A DNA stretch of 64,000 bases, from positions 1 through 64,000 of the forward strand of contig NZ_NIRT01000006.1 in the NCBI RefSeq assembly GCF_003207795.1, written 5' to 3'. Origin of the DNA: Komagataeibacter nataicola. GTDB lineage: Bacteria; Pseudomonadota; Alphaproteobacteria; Acetobacterales; Acetobacteraceae. Position 1 is the first letter of the stretch. Every line of letters starts with the position of its first letter. The position numbers were made by a program, and so were the translations under genes. Under the pieces are notes generated by a model that saw nothing but the letters and a program-made list of their open reading frames with translations, was not told the DNA's origin and ran no database searches. Shown here piece after piece: positions 17,892 to 28,251 of the stretch.

Positions 17892-17937
17892 AAGTTTCTG
17901 GGTGCCGCCCTTTTTGAAAAAGGCGGCATTCTTTTTT
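17890..17937 (+). repeat. Three-stem intergenic repeat, copy 6 (half element)
   Basis: Only the opening arm AAAAGTTTCTGGGTG and hairpin A (gccgcc..ggcggc) remain, followed by a T-run; hairpin B and the closing arm are missing. It fills the whole gap between two convergent stops and, with stem plus T-run, could serve alone as a terminator for the transporter gene. Confidence 0.85.
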
Positions 17938-19915
17938 ACGCCTTCAGTTCAACCGGCAGGGCAGGGGTCACGGGCAGGCGCAGCACCTGCTGGTAGAAGG
18001 CCAGTTCAAGCTCCCAGGCCTGCCGTATGGTGGCCTCCTGCCGGAAGCCATGGCCCTCGCCCGCAAATTCATACAGGGCGCACGGCACGCCCTGCCCACG
18101 CAGGGCTTCCACCATGGAGCGCGCCTGCGAGGGCGGCACCACCTTGTCATCAAGTCCCTGCAAAAACAGCACCGGCGCCCGGATATGCGCCACCTGCGTG
18201 AGGGGGGAGCGGGCCAGATAGGTCGCTTCATCGGCAGGGTAGGGGCCAACAAGTGTATCAAGATAGCGTGACTCGAACTTGTGGGTATCGGTTGCCAGCG
18301 CCCGCAGGTCGGTCACGCCATACAGGCTGGTGCCTGCGGCAAACAGTTCGGAACGCGCCAGCGCCAGAAGCACCGTCAGCCCCCCGGCGCTGCTGCCGCG
18401 TATGACGATGCGGGTCGGGTCCACCAGCCCCCGGTCGGCCAGGTAATGACAGGCGGCGATGCAGTCATCCACATCCACCACGCCCCACTGGCCTTCCAGC
18501 CGCTGGCGGTAGGCGCGGCCAAAGCCGGTCGAGCCGCCATAATTGACATCCACCACCGCAAAGCCACGACTGGTCCACCACTGCACCTTGAACGAGAAGG
18601 CGGCACTTGCCCGCCCGGTCGGGCCGCCATGGGCCATAACCACCAGCGGCGGCTTTTCACCCGCAGGGCCGACATGGCGGCTGCTGGTGGGCGCATAGAA
18701 AAAGGCCTGGCCCAGACCATCGCCCGAGGGCAGGGGAAAGGTGATGGCGCGCGGCAGGGCGATATCAGCCGCTCCGAGCGGCAGGTCGGTGGCGCGGCGC
18801 AGCACATGGGGCGGCTGCCCGGGCATGCCCGTTACCACCGCCGCCGCGTTGTCAGGCGGCACGTCAAGCCACGCAAAGCCGCCGCCTTCCACCGGTACGG
18901 GGCAGCCTGAGGGGTGGCCAAGGGCCACGGGTGTGGCCACGCCATCGCGCAGGCAGGCCATGCGGGCTTCGCCACCATTTACGATCATGGCCAGGATCGT
19001 GCCATCGGCCAGCAGCGCGTAGCTGCGCAGGCCAAAGATCCAGTGCGGCTGGCCAATTTCGGCCTGCATGGGGGCCAGCGCCACCGGGGCGGAGGCTGTG
19101 GTGTCGAACCGATAGAGGTTCCACCACCCGCTGCGATCCGACAGGGCGAGCAGGCGGCCTGCCGCATCCCAGCCCGGTTCAATGACGGATTCCGCCTGCC
19201 CGTCATCGCCCGCCAGCGTCCAGGGTGCTGCGAGGCGAGGGGGGTCGCTGCCTTCCTGCAGCAGAGTGGCGACACGCAGGCGGGTGGCGTCCCACGGCAT
19301 GGCAGGATGGTCCCACTCGATCCACGCCAGGTACCGCCCATCGGGGGAGGGGCGGGGCGATGACAGGAAATCCGGACCCATCACCAGCGGGGTTCCGCCA
19401 TTGAAGGCCGGGTCCTCCACCATCGCCGTGCAGTCCAGCACCACGATGGCGGCGGCGGGTTCGCCCTCCGCCACGCCATGATCCTCGCGCACGCAGAACA
19501 GGAAGCGGCCATCGGCGCTGAAGGTCAGGTCGGCAAAGCGCAGCCCTGCACCTGCGGCGAGGCAGCGCGACTGTCCGCCTTCCATCAGCCACACGCTGCC
19601 ATCGCGCCGGTTGCTCAGCGCAACCCGGCCCTGGCACACGGCATAGGCGCCCCCGCCATATTCATGCACGCGGGTGCCGACATCAAACGGCGCGGGCGTT
19701 ACATCGGCCACCTGTCCTGCACGGGCACGCACCAGCACCCGGCGGCCTCCCTCTGCGGGGCGGCCCTCGATCCAGTAAATATCCCGCCCATCGACCCGGA
19801 CATCGGACAGCGACACCGTCTGCCCCGCCACCAGCGCCGCGCTGACGGGTGAGGGCCATGTGCCATAAGGGCTTGTTTCGATGTCCGTCTTGCCGCTGGT
19901 GCGGGACTGGGTCAT
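17936..19915 (-). CDS. S9-family serine peptidase (prolyl oligopeptidase / acylaminoacyl peptidase type)
   Basis: 659 residues from ATG 19915, with AGGAG 7 bases upstream. The N-terminal 400 residues form beta-propeller-like blades with TolB-like repeats (FSADGRFLFCV, PSPDGRYLAWIEWD). The C-terminal alpha/beta hydrolase carries MAHGGPTGR (oxyanion), IRGSSAGGLTVLLAL (nucleophile Ser), LQGLDDKVVPP (Asp) and GEGHGF (His). No signal peptide, so cytoplasmic peptide hydrolysis is likely. It is convergent with the sugar porter and divergent from dedA. Confidence 0.93.
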   Translation of the reverse strand: MTQSRTSGKTDIETSPYGTWPSPVSAALVAGQTVSLSDVRVDGRDIYWIEGRPAEGGRRVLVRARAGQVADVTPAPFDVGTRVHEYGGGAYAVCQGRVALSNRRDGSVWLMEGGQSRCLAAGAGLRFADLTFSADGRFLFCVREDHGVAEGEPAAAIVVLDCTAMVEDPAFNGGTPLVMGPDFLSSPRPSPDGRYLAWIEWDHPAMPWDATRLRVATLLQEGSDPPRLAAPWTLAGDDGQAESVIEPGWDAAGRLLALSDRSGWWNLYRFDTTASAPVALAPMQAEIGQPHWIFGLRSYALLADGTILAMIVNGGEARMACLRDGVATPVALGHPSGCPVPVEGGGFAWLDVPPDNAAAVVTGMPGQPPHVLRRATDLPLGAADIALPRAITFPLPSGDGLGQAFFYAPTSSRHVGPAGEKPPLVVMAHGGPTGRASAAFSFKVQWWTSRGFAVVDVNYGGSTGFGRAYRQRLEGQWGVVDVDDCIAACHYLADRGLVDPTRIVIRGSSAGGLTVLLALARSELFAAGTSLYGVTDLRALATDTHKFESRYLDTLVGPYPADEATYLARSPLTQVAHIRAPVLFLQGLDDKVVPPSQARSMVEALRGQGVPCALYEFAGEGHGFRQEATIRQAWELELAFYQQVLRLPVTPALPVELKA

Positions 19916-19981
19916 GCTTCTGCTCCTGCCATTTGTGCGTGACAATGGTGTCGGGATTGCCCAAACCGTGTTTCACGGCCT

Positions 19982-20680
19982 GTGCCCGTACCCTACATAA
20001 TCTTCTTATCTCTGACAGGTAGTCCGCTGCTTCACCATCTTGAATCCCTTTTCCAGCATTACGGCTATGGCGTTATCGGGGTCATTGTCATGCTCGAGAG
20101 CATGGGCATCCCGCTTCCGGCGGAAACACTGGTCATTTCCGCAGCACTTTACTGCGCCACCACCCACAGGCTGGACATCAGATGGGTGGCGACGGCCGCC
20201 ATCGTGGGCGCAATCATGGGTGACAACTGCGGCTACCTGATCGGCAAATGGCTGGGCTACCCGCTGCTCGAGCGCAAGGGCGCGCGGATCGGGCTGACTG
20301 CGCGGCGGCTGCAGCTCGGGCGCTTCCTGTTCCGCCGACATGGGGGCCTTATCGTGTTCCTCGGGCGCTTTATCGCCATATTGCGGGTGCTGGTTGCCCT
20401 GCTGGCAGGCGCCAACCACATGTCATGGCCCAAATTCCTCCTGTTCAATGCCATGGGGGGCGTATTATGGGCGGGAGGATATGCCTACGCGGCCTACTAC
20501 CTGGGCAACCGGATCACCCGACTGTCGGGGCCGGTGGGGATGACGGTGGCCATCTGTGGCGGGATCGTGCTGGTGTGTGTCATCATCTTCCTGCGGCGCA
20601 ACGAAGCGCGGCTGACAGCCGAGGCGGAAGCCGCCGCCGAGAAAGAAATGAACCAACCCGGAGAACAGGCTGAACCATGA
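19982..20680 (+). CDS. DedA-family inner-membrane protein
   Basis: 232 residues counted from a GTG at 19982; no convincing ribosome site, so the true start may be a few codons later. The DedA/VTT core is complete: MLESMGIPLPAETLVISAA, GDNCGYLIGKWLGY, FRRHGGLIVFLGRFIAILR, ALLAGANHMSWPKFLLFNAMGG. DedA proteins act in phospholipid (undecaprenyl phosphate) translocation and envelope homeostasis. A charged C-terminal tail follows the last helix. The SDR start overlaps its stop by 4 bases. Confidence 0.9.
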   Translation: MPVPYIIFLSLTGSPLLHHLESLFQHYGYGVIGVIVMLESMGIPLPAETLVISAALYCATTHRLDIRWVATAAIVGAIMGDNCGYLIGKWLGYPLLERKGARIGLTARRLQLGRFLFRRHGGLIVFLGRFIAILRVLVALLAGANHMSWPKFLLFNAMGGVLWAGGYAYAAYYLGNRITRLSGPVGMTVAICGGIVLVCVIIFLRRNEARLTAEAEAAAEKEMNQPGEQAEP

Positions 20681-21618
20681 GCAGACACTGGACCATAAAA
20701 CAGGCCCCCCGCATGGATGGGCGCCTGGCCCTGGTCACGGGTGCGACCGGTGGCCTGGGCTACCAGACCGCCCTTGGCCTGGCGCGGCGCGGCGCGCGGG
20801 TCATACTGGCGGGCCGCAACCCCGACAAGGGGCTGGCGGCACTCACGCGCCTGCAACACGACGCGCCAGGGGCCAATGCCTCTTTCCGCCTGCTTGATGT
20901 CGCCTCCCTTGACTCGATTGCGACCTTTGCCCGCGATCTGGCGGATGAAACCGATACGCTCGATGTGCTGGTCAACAATGCAGGCGTGATGGGCACGCCC
21001 CACCGGCTGGAAACGCGCGACGGGTTCGAGTTGCAGTTCGGCACCAATTTCCTCGGGCCCTTCGCGCTCACCGCGCGCCTGCGCCCGCTGCTGTGCGCAC
21101 CCCGGCATGGCGGGCGGGTGGTGACGGTGGCAAGCCTTGCGGCGCTGACCGGCCAGATCGTGTTTGATGACCTGCAGGCCCGCCGCCGCTACGCGCCGTT
21201 CCGTGCCTACCGCCAGAGCAAGCTGGCCGACCTCATTTTAGCGCTGGAGCTTGACCGGCAGGCCCGCGCGCATGGCTGGAACCTGCATTCCATCGCAGCC
21301 CACCCCGGCTGGTCCATGACCGATATCGCCACCAGCCGCCTCAATAACGACCAGGGCCTGCATGAGCGCATGACCCGCTTTGGCGCGGTGTGGGCGTTCC
21401 GCCTGATGGGGCAGTCGGCAGTCGATGGCGCGCTGCCCATCGAATTCGCCGCCATGGCGCCCGAGGCGCGTGATGGCGGTTATTACGGCCCCGGTGGCTG
21501 GGGCGAGCGCCGGGGGCCGGTAACCGAAGCCTTCGTGCCGCCCGCCGCCCGCGACCTGACCATTGCACGGCGGCTGTGGCAGGCGGCGGAACGGCTGACC
21601 GGCACGTCGCTTTCGTAA
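20677..21618 (+). CDS. Short-chain dehydrogenase/reductase
   Basis: 313 residues. The classical SDR pattern is present: VTGATGGLGYQTALG (TGxxxGxG cofactor site), LVNNAGVMG, and the catalytic Ser in VTVASLAALTG with YRQSKLADL providing Tyr and Lys. Length and motifs resemble retinol dehydrogenase-like / WW-domain oxidoreductase-like SDRs; the substrate is unknown. ATGA overlap with the upstream dedA gene implies coupling. Its stop abuts the trmB stop with no gap. Confidence 0.9.
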   Translation: MSRHWTIKQAPRMDGRLALVTGATGGLGYQTALGLARRGARVILAGRNPDKGLAALTRLQHDAPGANASFRLLDVASLDSIATFARDLADETDTLDVLVNNAGVMGTPHRLETRDGFELQFGTNFLGPFALTARLRPLLCAPRHGGRVVTVASLAALTGQIVFDDLQARRRYAPFRAYRQSKLADLILALELDRQARAHGWNLHSIAAHPGWSMTDIATSRLNNDQGLHERMTRFGAVWAFRLMGQSAVDGALPIEFAAMAPEARDGGYYGPGGWGERRGPVTEAFVPPAARDLTIARRLWQAAERLTGTSLS

Positions 21619-22323
21619 TCAGCGGCGCGTAAAGGTCCAGTACAGCGGCTGGCGGCCCGCCTTGAGCGCCTTGGCCTCGTAGCGGGTGGGTGGCCAGCCT
21701 TCGGGCCGCACGGTGGCGGGCTGGGCTGTATCAAACAGGTCCTGCGCGCCCATCACTTCCTCCACCCAGGCCTGATAGGTCGGGTCATCGCTGGCCACGC
21801 GCCACACGGCGCCGGGGCGCAGGATGCGGGCCGCCATCCTGACCGTTTCGGGGTGTACGAAGCGGCGCTTGGCATGGCGCGACTTGGGCCAGGGGTCGGG
21901 GAACATGAGAAACATGCGGTCGATCGACTGATCGGGCAGGCCCCGCAGCAGGATGCGGGCATCCTCATCCCACACCCGCAGCATGTCGGGCACGGGGGCG
22001 GTTTCCTCGCCGCCATCGGGCACCACGCGCGAGAGCAGGGAACACAGACCATTCTCGAACACCTCGCAGGCAATATAGCCCACATCGGGGTGGGCTGCGT
22101 GCTGGGCCAGCGAATGCTCGCCCCCGCCAAAGCCTACTTCCAGCCAGACCTGCGCGGGCCTGTGGCCAAAGCCTGATGCAGGATCAGCGATGGCGCCTTG
22201 CGGAAAGCGCAGGCGCGGCAGCGTCTGGTCCAGAAGGCGCTGCTGGCGCGGGCGCAGCGGATGGCCGCGCTGGCGCCCATAAAGTCGGTCTGGCGATGCC
22301 TTTACATCCACGGAGGCCGTCAT
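21619..22323 (-). CDS. trmB: tRNA (guanine-N7-)-methyltransferase
   Basis: It makes m7G46 in tRNA using S-adenosylmethionine. 234 residues. SAM-binding LEVGFGGGEHSLAQ, the CEVFENGLCSLL helix and the signature FPDPWPKSRHAKRRFV identify it. It lies downstream of metK on the same strand, a common alphaproteobacterial order, but separated here by repeat copy 7. Its 3' end meets the SDR gene head-on without intergenic bases. Confidence 0.95.
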   Translation of the reverse strand: MTASVDVKASPDRLYGRQRGHPLRPRQQRLLDQTLPRLRFPQGAIADPASGFGHRPAQVWLEVGFGGGEHSLAQHAAHPDVGYIACEVFENGLCSLLSRVVPDGGEETAPVPDMLRVWDEDARILLRGLPDQSIDRMFLMFPDPWPKSRHAKRRFVHPETVRMAARILRPGAVWRVASDDPTYQAWVEEVMGAQDLFDTAQPATVRPEGWPPTRYEAKALKAGRQPLYWTFTRR

Positions 22324-22469
22324 CTATCCGAAAATCCTGCTCCTGCTGCCGTAATAGCCGGGCCATACGGCATGATTACCCTGATGGAACGCAACAGGGG
22401 CCGCCACGACCGGCTTTTGCAAGCGGTCAGGGCAGGCCCCCGAAAGGCCCCGGCCCGTATAGAGGCCGG

Positions 22470-22550
22470 GAAGTTTCTGGTGAAGCTTTTTTCAGGAAGC
22501 TTCAAGGACTGCCGCTTTCCCGAAAAAAGGCGGCACCCAAAAACTTTTAT
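22470..22550 (-). repeat. Three-stem intergenic repeat, copy 7
   Basis: Full reverse-oriented copy between metK and trmB: plus-strand order is opening arm GAAGTTTCTGGTG, hairpin B (GAAGC..GCTTC), hairpin A (gccgc..ggcggc), then CACCCAAAAACTTTT. On the minus strand it follows metK by 17 bases in the common A-then-B order. Confidence 0.9.
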
Positions 22551-22567
22551 TTTTTTCAGACCACCTT

Positions 22568-23755
22568 TTAGCGGTTGAACGCGCCACGCAGGGCATCGAC
22601 CAGGTCGGTCTGCTCCCAGGTGAAATCGTCCTTCGCCGCATCCGGCGTACGACCGAAATGGCCATAGGCGGAGGTCTGGGTGTAGATGGGGCGGTTGAGG
22701 CGCAGGTGCTTGCGGATGCCGCGCGGGCTGAGGTCCATGACCTCGCGCAGGACGCGGCCGAGCTTCGCCTCGTCAATGTCCTTGCCCGTGCCATCAAGGT
22801 CCACATAGACCGAAAGCGGGTGAGACACGCCAATAGCGTAGGAGATCTGCAGCGTGCAGCGATCGGCAAGGCCTGCGGCAACGACATTCTTGGCCAGGTA
22901 GCGGCAGGCATAGGCTGCCGAGCGGTCCACCTTCGTGGGGTCCTTGCCCGAGAACGCGCCACCACCATGCGGGGCCGCGCCACCATAGGTGTCGACAATG
23001 ATCTTGCGCCCGGTCAGGCCGCAATCGCCATCGGGGCCGCCGATCACGAACACGCCGGTCGGGTTGACGTAGAATTCGTCTTCCGGCGGCATCCAGCCCT
23101 CGGGCAGCACGTCACGCACGATGCTGCCGAGTTCGTCGCGGATGGTGGCCTGGCTGGCGCCTTCCACGTGCTGGGTCGAGATCACGACCGAAGTGGCGCC
23201 CACGGGCTTGCCATCGACATAGCGCAGCGTGACCTGGCTCTTGGCATCGGGCTGCAGGGCCGCGGCGCGCGGATCGCCCGCCTTGCGCAGGTCGCGCACG
23301 CGGTGAAGGATGTCATGCGCGTAGAACAGCGGCGCGGGCATGAGGCTTTCGGTCTCGCGCGTGGCGAAGCCGAACATGATGCCCTGGTCGCCTGCGCCTT
23401 CGTCCTTCTCGCCCGCGCTGTCAACGCCCACGGCGATGTCGGCGGACTGGGCATGCAGGTAGTATTCCACCTCGGCATTGCGCCACGAGAAGCCGGCCTG
23501 GTCGTAGCCGATATCCTTCACCGCGTCGCGCGCGCCCTGAATCAGCAGGTCAGGCGTTACGGAAGCCGGACCACGTACTTCACCGGCAAGGATGATGCGG
23601 TTGGTGGTGACCATCGTTTCACACGCAACGCGGGATTCACCGTCTGCTGTCAGGAACGCATCAAGAACGGTATCACTGATCCGGTCAGCGACCTTGTCGG
23701 GATGCCCTTCGGATACTGATTCCGATGTAAACAGAAAATCGCCTTTATTGCGCAT
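22568..23755 (-). CDS. metK: S-adenosylmethionine synthetase
   Basis: It condenses methionine and ATP to SAM. 395 residues from ATG 23755 (the frame stays open to 23974, but [21 protein letters not shown] is the normal N-terminus). Motifs [18 protein letters not shown] and the P-loop-like [16 protein letters not shown] are intact. I looked for a SAM-II or SAM/SAH riboswitch in the 190 bases upstream and saw none I could support. Repeat copies flank the gene on both sides. Confidence 0.97.
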   Translation of the reverse strand: MRNKGDFLFTSESVSEGHPDKVADRISDTVLDAFLTADGESRVACETMVTTNRIILAGEVRGPASVTPDLLIQGARDAVKDIGYDQAGFSWRNAEVEYYLHAQSADIAVGVDSAGEKDEGAGDQGIMFGFATRETESLMPAPLFYAHDILHRVRDLRKAGDPRAAALQPDAKSQVTLRYVDGKPVGATSVVISTQHVEGASQATIRDELGSIVRDVLPEGWMPPEDEFYVNPTGVFVIGGPDGDCGLTGRKIIVDTYGGAAPHGGGAFSGKDPTKVDRSAAYACRYLAKNVVAAGLADRCTLQISYAIGVSHPLSVYVDLDGTGKDIDEAKLGRVLREVMDLSPRGIRKHLRLNRPIYTQTSAYGHFGRTPDAAKDDFTWEQTDLVDALRGAFNR

Positions 23756-23947
23756 GATGGTCCTGTCTGCCTCGTATGGAGTAGAATAACGCCTGCGAAA
23801 CCGGGCGTACGATCGCATGCGTTTGGCCGAAACCCGCCCAAGCGTCAAGCCATTTCCCCGAATAGCACCCTCCCGCACGGCCTGCGGCGCGCGGATGGTC
23901 AGGGCGCTATCTGAAAAACCGGTCACACAAACATTGTCTGAACATGG

Positions 23948-24028
23948 AAAAGTTTTTGCTGAAGCTTTTTTCAAAAAGCTTCAAAAGACGCCGCTTTTTC
24001 GAAAAAAGGCGACACTTGAAAACTTTTA
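23948..24028 (-). repeat. Three-stem intergenic repeat, copy 8
   Basis: Full reverse-oriented copy in the dapB-metK gap: AAAAGTTTTTGCTG arm, hairpin B (GAAGCTTTTTTCAAAAAGCTTC region), hairpin A (gccgc..ggcgac), closing CTTGAAAACTTTT. On the minus strand it follows the dapB stop by about 25 bases. Confidence 0.9.
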
Positions 24029-24052
24029 TTGTTTTTTATCAATGGTTTGATT

Positions 24053-24841
24053 TTAGTCGCGCGGCAGGCCCAGCACATCTTCCATGTCATAAAGCCCTGC
24101 CTTGTGCCCGCGCAGCCAGTGCGCGGCCCGCACTGCGCCCGTGGCGTACACCCTGCGGTCAAAGGAGCGGTGGGTCAGGCTGATCTGTTCATGGCTGGAG
24201 GTGAAAATGACCGAATGCTCACCCACGATCTGCCCGCCGCGCAGGGCAGCGAAACCGATCGCGCCATCGGCGCGCGGGCCGGTATGGCCATCACGCCCGC
24301 TTTCAATATGATCTTCAAGCCTGATGCCCCGCCCGTCGGCCACGGCGCGGCCCATGGCCAGGGCAGTACCCGATGGAGCATCCACTTTCTGCCGATGATG
24401 CATTTCAAGGATCTCGGCATCATACTCGCTGCCGGGCAGCACGGCGGCCATCTGGCGTGCAAGGCGGGTCACCAGCGTTACGCCGGGCGAGAAATTGGCC
24501 GCCTGCACCACGGCAATGCGGGTCGCGGCCTGATCGACCGCCTGCTGCTCGGCACCTGACAGGCCGGTCGTGCCCAGCACCCAGGCCGTGCCTGCCGTTG
24601 CCAGGGCCCGGGCATGCGCCGCCACCGTGCTGACATGGGTGAAGTCGATCACCACATCGCACTGCGCAGCCAGATCGGCGATATCGGCATGAACGGGGCA
24701 GTCGATCCCGTCAACACGACGGCCATCGCGCGTCGTGCCACCGGCCAGCACGGCCCCTGCCGCTGGCACTTCCTGCGCCAGAAGGCGACCGACACGGCCA
24801 TTGAGGCCCGCAATACCGATCCGCAGGGGCTGCGCGTTCAT
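24053..24841 (-). CDS. dapB: 4-hydroxy-tetrahydrodipicolinate reductase
   Basis: It reduces hydroxy-tetrahydrodipicolinate in lysine and diaminopimelate synthesis. 262 residues from ATG 24841 with GGAG 8 bases upstream. The cofactor site GIAGLNGRVGRLL, VIDFTHVS, LGTTGLSG, the catalytic EMHHRQKVDAPSGTAL and the C-terminal FDRRVYATGAVRAAHWL match the family. It lies downstream of dnaJ, separated by a strong stem-loop. Confidence 0.95.
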   Translation of the reverse strand: MNAQPLRIGIAGLNGRVGRLLAQEVPAAGAVLAGGTTRDGRRVDGIDCPVHADIADLAAQCDVVIDFTHVSTVAAHARALATAGTAWVLGTTGLSGAEQQAVDQAATRIAVVQAANFSPGVTLVTRLARQMAAVLPGSEYDAEILEMHHRQKVDAPSGTALAMGRAVADGRGIRLEDHIESGRDGHTGPRADGAIGFAALRGGQIVGEHSVIFTSSHEQISLTHRSFDRRVYATGAVRAAHWLRGHKAGLYDMEDVLGLPRD

Positions 24842-24875
24842 GCTGTTTTCTCCACCAGTGCCCAGATATGCAAAT

Positions 24876-24903
24876 GGCGGCGCGACCGGGGGATCGCGCC
24901 GCC
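24876..24903 (-). terminator. GC-rich stem-loop between dnaJ and dapB
   Basis: A perfect 10-bp stem (GGCGGCGCGA with TCGCGCCGCC) around an 8-base loop. On the minus strand it is followed by ATTTG, not a long U-tract, so it may act as a weak terminator or as a processing/stability barrier after dnaJ. Confidence 0.5.
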
Positions 24904-25025
24904 TGAACTCTATCCATGGTGCAGGTTGGGGGGGATTCACCATGAATAGTGGTTCGACCCTACACCTGACCCATCAGCAATTTCAACCATCTGCACGCCA
25001 TGGTCTCCGTGGCGTGAGAACAGGC

Positions 25026-26153
25026 TTACAGCTTGCCTTCAAAAAAGTCCTTCACCTTGCTGAAGAAGCCGGTGCTCTCGGGGCTGCCCTTGGCGTGGCC
25101 TGCCGCATCGGTCTCGAATTCCTCCAGCAGTTCACGCTGGCGCTTGCTCAGATGGCGCGGGGTCTCGACCACGACCTGAATATACATGTCGCCCCGCGCG
25201 GAAGAGCGCAGCACCGAGAAGCCCTTGCCGCGCAGGCGGAAGTGCTCGCCCGTCTGGGTGCCGGCCGGAATCTTGACCTTGGCGCGCGAGCCATCAACCA
25301 CTGGCACCTCGATCTCGGTGCCAAGGGCGGCCTGACCCATGCGCACCGGCACGCGGCAATAGATATTGGCGCCATCACGCTGGAAGATGGCATGCGCCTC
25401 TACCGACACATGCACATACAGGTCGCCTGCCGGCACGCCCTTGCCACCGGCCTCGCCCTCACCGGTGATGCGGATGCGCGTGCCATCCTCAACGCCTGCG
25501 GGGATCGCCACCTCGATGACGCGGTTTTTTTCCACCGTGCCCGCGCCATGACATTCCTTGCACGGGTTGCGGATCAGGCGGCCGGTGCCGTGACAGGTGG
25601 GGCAGGGGCGCTCGATGGCGAAAAAGCCCTGCTGCGCGCGCACCTTGCCCGCGCCGTGGCACGAGGGGCAGGTTTCGGGCGGCTGGTCCTTGTCCGCCGA
25701 GCCGGTGCCGTCGCAGCTTTTGCAGGTGACGCGGGTGGGGATGGTGATTTCCTTCTTCACCCCCGCAAAGGCCTCGGCGAAGGTGATGGTGACCTGCACC
25801 TGGATATCAGCGCCCGAGCGGCGGCCACCGCGCCTGCCACCCATCATGTCGCCAAACATCTGCTCGAAGATGTCGCCAAGGCCGCCGCCACCGAAGTCGA
25901 AGCCACCCGCGCCCGGGCCACCGCCCTCGAATGCGGCATGGCCAAAGCGGTCATAGGCGGCGCGCTTCTGGTCGTCCTTCAGCACGTCGTAGGCTTCGCT
26001 GATTTCCTTGAACTTGTTTTCCGCGTCCGCATCACCCGGATTGCGGTCGGGATGGTATTTCATGGCCAGCTTGCGATACGCCCGCTTGATCTCGTCACCA
26101 TTGGCATCGCGCGAAACTTCAAGGGCTGCGTAATAATCTATCTTGGTGGCCAT
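25026..26153 (-). CDS. dnaJ: Chaperone DnaJ (Hsp40)
   Basis: Co-chaperone that stimulates DnaK ATPase and delivers unfolded proteins. 375 residues, normal length. J domain 1-70 with HPDRNPGD, then a G/F-rich linker (about 76-110), four CxxCxGxG zinc repeats (CKSCDGTG, CPSCHGAG, CPTCHGTG, CKECHGAG; about 145-210) and the C-terminal substrate-binding domain. GAGGA lies 5 bases upstream. A terminator separates it from dnaK. Confidence 0.97.
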   Translation of the reverse strand: MATKIDYYAALEVSRDANGDEIKRAYRKLAMKYHPDRNPGDADAENKFKEISEAYDVLKDDQKRAAYDRFGHAAFEGGGPGAGGFDFGGGGLGDIFEQMFGDMMGGRRGGRRSGADIQVQVTITFAEAFAGVKKEITIPTRVTCKSCDGTGSADKDQPPETCPSCHGAGKVRAQQGFFAIERPCPTCHGTGRLIRNPCKECHGAGTVEKNRVIEVAIPAGVEDGTRIRITGEGEAGGKGVPAGDLYVHVSVEAHAIFQRDGANIYCRVPVRMGQAALGTEIEVPVVDGSRAKVKIPAGTQTGEHFRLRGKGFSVLRSSARGDMYIQVVVETPRHLSKRQRELLEEFETDAAGHAKGSPESTGFFSKVKDFFEGKL

Positions 26154-26235
26154 GTTGGTCCTCTAGCAAACGCGGCCGCCCGGCTTGTCGCGGCACGATC
26201 CTCGCGTTCCAGCTTTGGTTGTTGGGCAGCATATG

Positions 26236-26267
26236 AAAAGCGCCCGTCTTCAAAGAAGCACGGGCGC
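26236..26267 (-). terminator. Intrinsic terminator after dnaK
   Basis: The minus strand reads an 8-bp GC stem (GCGCCCGT/ACGGGCGC), a one-base bulge, a further CTTC/GAAG pairing with a TTT loop, then TTTT. It lies between dnaK and dnaJ and should make dnaJ expression lower than, or partly independent of, dnaK. Confidence 0.75.
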
Positions 26268-26343
26268 CACCCTGGTGGAAAGGGAGCGCGGCGCCTCAGG
26301 CCCGCGCCCCGCTTTCCGGAGCCTGTATGACGCCTTGCGGCAA

Positions 26344-28251
26344 TCAGGACTTCTTGGAGTCGTCCACGTCCTCGAAGTCGGCGTCCACGACCTTTTCGTC
26401 CTTCGGTGCTGCCCCACCTGCGGCGGCACCTGCGGCACCCTCGGCCTGGCCTGCCTTGTGGATGGCCTCGCCAACCTTCATGGCAACCTGCGTCAGGTTA
26501 TCGGTCGCGGTCTTCAGCGCCTCGGCATCGGTGCCTTCAAGCGCCTTGCGCACGGCGGCGATCGCGGCTTCCGCCTCGGTCTTGTCAGCGGCCGGGATCT
26601 TGTCGCCACCTTCAGCCAGCGACTTCTCGACCTGATGGGTCAGACCTTCAGCCTGGTTACGGGCCTCGACCTGCTCCTTCTTGGCCTTGTCGGCCTCGGC
26701 ATTGGCTTCGGCGTCCTTCACCATCTTCTCGATGTCGGACTCGGACAGACCACCAGAAGCCTGGATCTTGATCTGCTGTTCCTTGCCGGTCGCCTTGTCC
26801 TTGGCCGAGACGGACACGATGCCGTTGGCGTCGATGTCGAACGTCACCTCGATCTGGGGCACGCCACGCGGTGCGGGCGCAATCCCGGTCAGGTCGAAGT
26901 TGCCAAGCAGCTTGTTGTCAGCCGCCATTTCACGCTCGCCCTGATAGACCTTGATGGTCACGGCGTTCTGGTTGTCTTCCGCGGTCGAGAAGGTCTGGCT
27001 CTTCTTGGTCGGGATGGTCGTATTGCGGTCGATCAGACGGGTGAACACGCCACCGAGCGTCTCGATGCCCAGCGACAGCGGGGTCACGTCGAGCAGCAGC
27101 ACGTCCTTCACGTCACCCTGCAGCACCGCACCCTGCACGGCGGCGCCGATGGCGACCACTTCGTCGGGGTTCACGTTGCGGGCGGGTTCCTTGCCAAAGA
27201 ACTCTTTGACGGCCTCGATCACCTTGGGCATGCGGGTCATGCCGCCCACGAGGATGACTTCGTCGATCTCGCCAGCCGAAACCGACGCATCCTTCATCGC
27301 CGCGCGGCAGGGCTCGAGCGTGCGCTGGATCAGGTCATCGACCAGGCTTTCGAGCTTCGCACGGCTCAGCTTGACCACAAGGTGCTTGGGGCCGGATGCA
27401 TCAGCGGTAATGAACGGCAGGTTGATCTCGGTCTCCTTGGAGGAGGAGAGTTCGATCTTCGCCTTTTCCGCCGCTTCCTTCAGGCGCTGCAGGGCCAGCT
27501 TGTCCTGACGCAGGTCGATACCCTGCTCGCGCTTGAACTCGTCGGCCAGGAAGCCGATGATGCGGGCGTCAAAGTCTTCACCGCCGAGGAAGGTGTCACC
27601 GTTGGTGGACTTCACCTCGATCACGCCATCGGAGATCTCGAGGATGGACACGTCGAACGTGCCGCCGCCAAGGTCATAGACCGCAATGGTGCCGCCGTCC
27701 TTCTTCTGCAGGCCATAGGCCAGTGCAGCAGCGGTCGGCTCGTTGATGATGCGCAGCACTTCAAGGCCCGCGATGCGGCCCGCATCCTTCGTGGCCTGAC
27801 GCTGGGCGTCGTTGAAGTAGGCCGGAACGGTGATGACGGCCTGCTTGACCGGCTCGCCAAGATAGGACTCGGCGGTTTCCTTCATCTTGCCCAGAATGAA
27901 GGCGGAGATCTGCGCGGGAGCATATTTTTTGCCCTGCGCCTCGACCCATGCATCGCCGTTGTCGCCCTTGACGATCTCGTAGGGGACAAGACCCTTGTCC
28001 TTCGCCACGGTCGGGTCGTCATAACGGCGGCCGATCAGGCGCTTGACGGCATAAAGCGTGTTGGCGGGGTTGGTGACCGCCTGGCGCTTGGCGGCCTGGC
28101 CGACGAGCATTTCGCCGCTGTCGGTAAAGGCGACCATCGACGGGGTCGTGCGTGCGCCTTCGCTGTTCTCGATAACCCGCGTCTCGTCGCCTTCACGCAC
28201 GGCAACGCAGGAATTGGTCGTACCAAGGTCGATACCGATAACCTTGCTCAT
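26344..28251 (-). CDS. dnaK: Chaperone DnaK (Hsp70)
   Basis: ATP-dependent protein-folding chaperone. 635 residues, full length. The ATPase domain has [27 protein letters not shown] and [11 protein letters not shown]; the substrate domain follows the linker at about residue 390 ([15 protein letters not shown]), and the C-terminus ends in an acidic tail ([13 protein letters not shown]). GGAG lies 8 bases upstream. A sigma-32-type promoter is at 28379-28407. The plus strand also carries a 758-codon open frame opposite this gene, a codon-bias artefact well known for dnaK. Confidence 0.98.
   Translation of the reverse strand: MSKVIGIDLGTTNSCVAVREGDETRVIENSEGARTTPSMVAFTDSGEMLVGQAAKRQAVTNPANTLYAVKRLIGRRYDDPTVAKDKGLVPYEIVKGDNGDAWVEAQGKKYAPAQISAFILGKMKETAESYLGEPVKQAVITVPAYFNDAQRQATKDAGRIAGLEVLRIINEPTAAALAYGLQKKDGGTIAVYDLGGGTFDVSILEISDGVIEVKSTNGDTFLGGEDFDARIIGFLADEFKREQGIDLRQDKLALQRLKEAAEKAKIELSSSKETEINLPFITADASGPKHLVVKLSRAKLESLVDDLIQRTLEPCRAAMKDASVSAGEIDEVILVGGMTRMPKVIEAVKEFFGKEPARNVNPDEVVAIGAAVQGAVLQGDVKDVLLLDVTPLSLGIETLGGVFTRLIDRNTTIPTKKSQTFSTAEDNQNAVTIKVYQGEREMAADNKLLGNFDLTGIAPAPRGVPQIEVTFDIDANGIVSVSAKDKATGKEQQIKIQASGGLSESDIEKMVKDAEANAEADKAKKEQVEARNQAEGLTHQVEKSLAEGGDKIPAADKTEAEAAIAAVRKALEGTDAEALKTATDNLTQVAMKVGEAIHKAGQAEGAAGAAAGGAAPKDEKVVDADFEDVDDSKKS

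Noticed and set aside
23756-23947. SAM riboswitch upstream of metK
   Set aside because: I looked for SAM-II and SAM/SAH cores and found no supporting conserved bases or pseudoknot pairing.
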